A stretch of DNA of 64,000 bases from Nocardia transvalensis (GTDB lineage Bacteria; Actinomycetota; Actinomycetes; Mycobacteriales; Mycobacteriaceae): assembly GCF_015477765.1 (NCBI RefSeq), contig NZ_JADLQQ010000018.1, positions 1 to 64,000 on the forward strand, given 5' to 3'. Under the pieces are notes generated by a model that had not been told where the DNA came from, ran no database searches, and worked only from the letters and a program-made list of their open reading frames with translations. Positions 60,371-64,000 of the stretch are shown here, piece by piece. A program made the position numbers and the translations under genes. How positions within the stretch are numbered: position 1 is the stretch's first letter; every line of letters begins with the position of its first letter.

Positions 60371-61516
60371 CTAGGCGAACAGGACGCATGTAGGCGTCGG
60401 GGTATCCAGTGACCCGGCCGGTCCATAGGGCAGGCCGGTCACTGGATCGATGTCCAGCCAGGTGAGTGAGTTCGACTTCTGATTGGCCGCATACAACCGT
60501 CGGCCGTCGGGGCCCAGCCGCAGATCTCGCGGGAACGCGCCCCCGCACGGTGTTGTACCCAGCGGCACCAGGAGTTCACCGAGCACCGCGAAGGTCGCGA
60601 TATTGTCGTGGCCGCGGTTGGCCACGTACAGGAAGCGGCCGTCGCGGGAGACCACCGGTGCGGACGGGTAGTTCCGTGCGCCCCCGCCGACCGAATCGGC
60701 CGGGATCCTCTGTCCCGCCACGAGTTCGCCGCGGTCGGCCTGCCAGCGGCAGACGGTCACCGTGGCATCGAGTTCGTTGGCCAGATACACCCGCTGCCCG
60801 TCGGGGTGGAAGGCCAGGTGTCGCGGGCCGCTGCCGGCTGCCATCGCCACCTGTGCCTGCCGCATCAATCTGCCCTCGGCCAGCCGGTAGACATAGACCG
60901 AGTCGACGCCCAGGTCGACCGCCAGCACCCAGCGGCCGGACGGGTCGAATACCACCTGGTGGGCATGCGGGCCGGTCTGCCGATCCGGATCCGGACCGGT
61001 GCCGGTGTGCTGAACGACATCGGTCACGGCGCCCAGCCTGCCGTCCGCGGCCACGGAAAGCACTGTGACACTGCCGGATTCGTAATTCGCCGTCAGTACC
61101 GAGCGGCCGTCCGGTGCGACGGCCAGGTGGGTGGGCCCACTGCCCTGTACCGCAACGGTATTCAGGACGGCAGGGCGAGCCGCTCGCAGATCGATCGCGG
61201 TGGCCGTTCCGGCGCCCGAGCCTTCGTTCACCGCGTACAGGTGGTTCCTATCCGGCGAGAAGGCGAGGAAGGAAGGGTCGGGCACCTCCACGACCTCGTC
61301 GATCGCGAGTCGACCGGTCTCGGAATCGACTGTGGCCACGCCGATTCCGCGACCGCCGGAACCGGTGGAGGTGTAGCACCCCACGTAGGCCCGCGTCCGG
61401 GTGGCCGCCCAGGCCGGGGCAGGGTGCAGTATGCCGGTGGCGGCGCCGACCCCTAGCGCGGCGGCCGATCCCACTACCCCGAGGAATTGCCGCCGTCCCA
61501 GCTGACCGTTGTCCAC
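60371..61516 (-). CDS. Tat-exported lactonase-family beta-propeller protein
   Basis: A 381-residue 6-phosphogluconolactonase/YbhE-like seven-bladed propeller. The N-terminus has a twin-arginine motif GRRQFLGVVG at 7-16, a hydrophobic core and an AWA cut site near residue 36, so the mature protein is secreted folded. Blades with SPDRNHLYAVN, PSGRWVLAVDLGVD and DGRFLYVANRGHDN patterns follow, with a conserved His/Glu pocket. GGAGAG precedes the GTG start. Export makes a classical sugar-phosphate role unlikely; the substrate is unknown. Convergent with pntB. Confidence 0.85.
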   Translation of the reverse strand: MDNGQLGRRQFLGVVGSAAALGVGAATGILHPAPAWAATRTRAYVGCYTSTGSGGRGIGVATVDSETGRLAIDEVVEVPDPSFLAFSPDRNHLYAVNEGSGAGTATAIDLRAARPAVLNTVAVQGSGPTHLAVAPDGRSVLTANYESGSVTVLSVAADGRLGAVTDVVQHTGTGPDPDRQTGPHAHQVVFDPSGRWVLAVDLGVDSVYVYRLAEGRLMRQAQVAMAAGSGPRHLAFHPDGQRVYLANELDATVTVCRWQADRGELVAGQRIPADSVGGGARNYPSAPVVSRDGRFLYVANRGHDNIATFAVLGELLVPLGTTPCGGAFPRDLRLGPDGRRLYAANQKSNSLTWLDIDPVTGLPYGPAGSLDTPTPTCVLFA

Positions 61517-61720
61517 CAGTCTCTCCTTCCGCCCATGGGCCTGTCTCGCGCTCGGTCAGAATGGCGTACATCACACCCACTTCGCAAGGGGCGCAACTCA
61601 TTTTGCATATTGCGCAACAGAAGCGGGGTTTTCGGTCTGGATAGTCGATAGCACACGGCACCGAAGATTCGGCGGGGACGCGCTGGGCGTATTACGCTGG
61701 CGGCACGAGAGGGGGCGGAA

Positions 61721-62053
61721 GTGACGCTTCGAGAACGGTTCGATCCTCCCGCGGGGTTCGATGACTCGCTCATCTACGGGACTCCGCACGAGACCCCCGA
61801 CGGAGCCACGATCATCACCGTGACACGGCCCGGCGGTGCCTGGCGACTCGCCCCGCGGCCGCTGGGTATCTTCGTCGTCCACGGTGAGAATGTGACGTGG
61901 AAACCGGCTGTCGACGAGGGGCGTATTGCCCTGCTGGGGGTGCTGACCGGGTTGCTGGCGGCCGCCTTCACGACACTGGCGATCCTGCGCCGCCCACCGT
62001 GGCCGGATCTGTCGTGCCCCCCGCCGTCGAGGGCTGAGCCGTCACGGCGATAG
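61721..62053 (+). CDS. small one-TM protein
   Basis: A 110-residue protein. The N-terminal 70 residues are soluble and Pro/Thr/Arg-rich, one TM helix lies at about residues 70-90 (LLGVLTGLLAAAFTTLAIL), and the end is Pro/Arg-rich. GAGAGGGGGCGGAA lies just before GTG 61721. Family not recognised. It lies alone between the divergent lactonase gene and the convergent MarR gene. Confidence 0.65.
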   Translation: MTLRERFDPPAGFDDSLIYGTPHETPDGATIITVTRPGGAWRLAPRPLGIFVVHGENVTWKPAVDEGRIALLGVLTGLLAAAFTTLAILRRPPWPDLSCPPPSRAEPSRR

Positions 62054-62063
62054 TCCGGTCGGC

Positions 62064-62576
62064 CTATTTCGTTGTGCGCATGGGTTCCAGTTCGGGAAGG
62101 CATTCGATGAAGTCGTCGACCATGCGGTGATTCAATGCCGCGAGCAGTCGCAGGTCCTCCTGAGGCCACGCCGACAGCGCCCGTCGTATGTCGCGGCGGA
62201 TGACCAGGCGGATGGCCTCGTCCACGTCACGACCGGCCGGTGTCAGCTGAACCCGCTGCGCCCGACGGTCCTGCGGATCGGCGACCCGCATGACCAGGCC
62301 GGTGCGCTCGAGCCGCTGCACCATCCGGGTCACATGCGGAGCCTCGACGCCGAGCCGGCCCGCCAGCTCGCCCAGCCGCAGCGGCCGCCCCATATCGGCC
62401 AGCACGCGGAGTAACGGAACATTTGCGCGATCCACATCCACCCCCGCCGCGGCGATGGTCAGCCCGTGGCGACGGGCCCTGGTCAGCACGTAGGAGATTC
62501 GGGTGATCGCCCGCTCCAACTGCACGATGTACTCGTCATCGGGCTCGATCTCAGGGGTTGGCCGGGAGCGCGTCAT
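62064..62576 (-). CDS. MarR family regulator
   Basis: A 170-residue MarR regulator: N-terminal dimer helix, winged helix-turn-helix at about 60-105 (LRLGELAGRLGVEAPHVTRMVQRLERTGLVMRVA), and a C-terminal helix. TAGAAT on this strand (62583-62588) lies 6 nt before the ATG, a leaderless start. It is behind an MFS exporter on the same strand with a 56-bp gap, so the pair is a typical regulator-exporter unit, probably for aromatic acids or drugs. Confidence 0.88.
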   Translation of the reverse strand: MTRSRPTPEIEPDDEYIVQLERAITRISYVLTRARRHGLTIAAAGVDVDRANVPLLRVLADMGRPLRLGELAGRLGVEAPHVTRMVQRLERTGLVMRVADPQDRRAQRVQLTPAGRDVDEAIRLVIRRDIRRALSAWPQEDLRLLAALNHRMVDDFIECLPELEPMRTTK

Positions 62577-62596
62577 TCGGACATTCTACGGTCGCA

Positions 62597-62617
62597 TTAC
62601 TTGCAGCAGGTAAGTAA
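62597..62617. promoter_or_regulatory. weak palindrome between MFS and MarR
   Basis: TTACTT (62597-62602) and AAGTAA (62612-62617) flank a 9-bp centre in the 56-bp gap. It is a plausible MarR operator but the arms are only 6 bp. Confidence 0.35.
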
Positions 62618-62632
62618 CCAGAAGCGTGCTGA

Positions 62633-63811
62633 TCACGAGCGGGTATCGACGATCTTCGCGAACCAGGCGCACAGCAGGACGGCGATCAACGGGAAGATCA
62701 GGGCCACGGTGAGTGAGGTGGGCTTGGACAGCCAGCCGATCACCGACGGACCCGCCAGGAAGCCCAGATAGCCGAGGCTGAATACCCGCGACATATCGGT
62801 GGCCGCGGTCGCGGTGCCGAGATTGCCTGCGGCGCTGAAGATCTGCGGGATGCCACCGGCCAGGCCCAGGCCGAGCAGGGCCCAGCCGAGCAGGGTCAGC
62901 GGTACCCATGCCGAGGTGATGATCAGCGTCAATCCGGCGGCACCGAGCAATGCGCCCCAACGCACCACGGCCACGGCGCCGAATCGGCCGCTCACCCGGT
63001 CGGCGCCGAATCGGCCGATCGTCATGGTGGTGGAGAACGCGCCGAAGGCCAGTGCGGCGGTGGCCTCGCTGGCGCCGAGGTGTTCGCGCAGCTGCAGAGC
63101 GCTCCAATCGTTGGCGACGCCCTCGGTCATCAACAGTGCGAAGGCGATGGCGGCCAAGGCGAATACTTTGCGCGACACATGAGCTCGCGGCGTGCGGGGC
63201 GAGGCATCCACGGCGGCCGGCACCTCCGAACGTGCCTTGACGTGCGACAGAAACCGGGGTGCACTGACGGCCACCGTCAGCAGCCCGCCGATCGCCGTCA
63301 CGACGAACGTGAGGCGGATGTCCCATCCGCTGTGCAGGGCCGCCGCGCCTGCCAGCGATCCCACCAGGCCGCCGCAGGAGAACAGCGCGTGGAAGGCCCC
63401 CATGATCGGTCGGCCGTATGCACGCTCGACCTGTACGGCCTGGGCGTTCATGGACACATCCACGGCTCCGTTGCCGAAACCGTAGGCCACAAGCGCAAAG
63501 GCCAGCGCTACCGGGCCGGTCGCGAATCCCGGGCCGATCACCGCCAGCGCCAGCCAACTCGCCGCGGCCGCGACCAGGGCGCGGCTGCCGAACCGGTCGG
63601 CCAGCGGCCCAGCCGCCTGCATGCCGATGATGGCGCCCCCCGCCATGAGCAGGATCAGCATGCCCAGGGTCGCATTCGAGACCCCGGTCCGTTCGGTCAC
63701 CACCGGGATGTGCACCACCCACATGGCGCTCAAGAACCCGTTGAGGCCGAACACCGCGAACACCGCGGCGCGTGCGATCCGGACCGGTGGAGCAAGCGTC
63801 GGAGCAGTCAT
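62633..63811 (-). CDS. MFS transporter
   Basis: About 392 residues with twelve predicted helices and the PLADRFGSRA motif-A-like loop between helices 2 and 3. No antibiotic-specific motif is clear. TAGCGT on this strand (63819-63824) lies 7 nt before ATG 63811, a leaderless start; a longer upstream reading frame to 63994 has no start support. It is probably an efflux system controlled by the MarR protein behind it. Confidence 0.85.
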   Translation of the reverse strand: MTAPTLAPPVRIARAAVFAVFGLNGFLSAMWVVHIPVVTERTGVSNATLGMLILLMAGGAIIGMQAAGPLADRFGSRALVAAAASWLALAVIGPGFATGPVALAFALVAYGFGNGAVDVSMNAQAVQVERAYGRPIMGAFHALFSCGGLVGSLAGAAALHSGWDIRLTFVVTAIGGLLTVAVSAPRFLSHVKARSEVPAAVDASPRTPRAHVSRKVFALAAIAFALLMTEGVANDWSALQLREHLGASEATAALAFGAFSTTMTIGRFGADRVSGRFGAVAVVRWGALLGAAGLTLIITSAWVPLTLLGWALLGLGLAGGIPQIFSAAGNLGTATAATDMSRVFSLGYLGFLAGPSVIGWLSKPTSLTVALIFPLIAVLLCAWFAKIVDTRS

Positions 63812-64000
63812 TGATCCGACGCTACCGGCCCTTGTCGCCGGTATCTCCCCGTTTTCCTCGCCGGTCACGGCCTCGTCGACGCGACCGGTCGAGTTCCGAA
63901 TCCTGTACGGTTCAACCGCTTTCGTCTTCGATTGTATTCCGGGGCACCGACAAGTTCCGGCCCCCGAATCCAGGGTTGAGAAGAATGGGGGCATCTGCGA
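63812..64000. other. right window edge, no gene seen
   Basis: The last 189 bp carry the MFS promoter at the left side and otherwise GC-rich sequence with no start codon plus ribosome-binding site that I can support. A gene continuing outside the window could begin here. Confidence 0.5.

Noticed and set aside
63812..63994. Upstream extension of the MFS transporter
   Set aside because: The added residues are non-hydrophobic and unconserved in character; TAGCGT 7 nt before ATG 63811 supports the shorter protein.

Overview
The window is high-GC actinobacterial chromosome and most probably comes from Nocardia or a close mycolic-acid relative (Rhodococcus, Gordonia). The evidence is the acyl-CoA carboxylase set AccA3/AccD5/AccE5 with BirA, a DesA-type acyl-ACP desaturase, a mycothiol-dependent isomerase family protein, Lhr helicase, LpdA-type quinone reductase and Lat/Pcd/LrpA. 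From memory of the gene order, the block is broadly collinear with the M. tuberculosis H37Rv region around Rv3273-Rv3306 (fadE25, purE, purK, GtrA, PH protein, birA, acc genes, maf, sseA, lat, lrpA, pcd, lhr, nei, glpD2, lpdA, amidohydrolases). No tRNA, rRNA, CRISPR array, insertion sequence, phage or replication origin was recognised.

Layout. 1-218 is a 27-bp tandem repeat. 256-3421 holds a FAD monooxygenase divergent from a TetR regulator with a small membrane protein, then RNase Z. 3442-7221 carries an enoyl-CoA hydratase/isomerase, two overlapping M20 amidohydrolases and a gamma-glutamylcyclotransferase-fold protein. 7222-7599 is a palindromic repeat island. 7600-14045 has LpdA-like quinone reductase, a secreted Pro/Gln-rich protein and a Pro-rich membrane protein, an aminotransferase, a small exported peptide and a six-TM protein. 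14054-17567 is divergent glpK/glpD. 17656-19841 is a TetR/amine-oxidase-fold (HpnE-like) pair. 19991-25762 is Nei and Lhr (DNA repair). 25856-28911 is a phosphatase-fold protein and a TetR/patatin/SDR module, followed by repeats to 29313. 29319-32755 is the lysine-catabolism set pcd, lrpA, lat. 32931-40849 is a beta-propeller lipoprotein and the acyl-CoA carboxylase block with maf and sseA. 40922-45385 is a Ser/Thr kinase, three small genes, birA and desA. 45498-52642 is a PH-domain protein, a two-component system, GtrA, purK/purE, TetR and fadE25. 52910-57234 is mixed small genes, a FAD-linked dehydrogenase, a GroES-like protein, peptidase E, MDMPI and HIT proteins. 57475-60361 is the proton-translocating transhydrogenase pntAA-pntAB-pntB. 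60371-63811 is a Tat-exported lactonase-like propeller, a small membrane protein, MarR and an MFS exporter.

How it works together. The best-supported functional unit is lipid-precursor metabolism: carboxylase subunits, the ligase that biotinylates them, a desaturase and an acyl-CoA dehydrogenase. Redox and carbon functions (glycerol uptake and oxidation, quinone reductase, transhydrogenase, lysine to aminoadipate) lie around it. Regulation is visible as palindromic operator candidates beside several TetR genes and as a repeated leaderless-start architecture, in which a TANNNT hexamer sits 6-8 nt before the start codon of about 19 genes. No convincing new multi-gene system stands out. The most unusual items are a kinase with a His/Asp-rich extracellular tail, a histidine-phosphatase-fold protein with Ser in place of the motif Arg, an orphan HpnE-like enzyme under a tight palindromic operator, and several intergenic repeat families.
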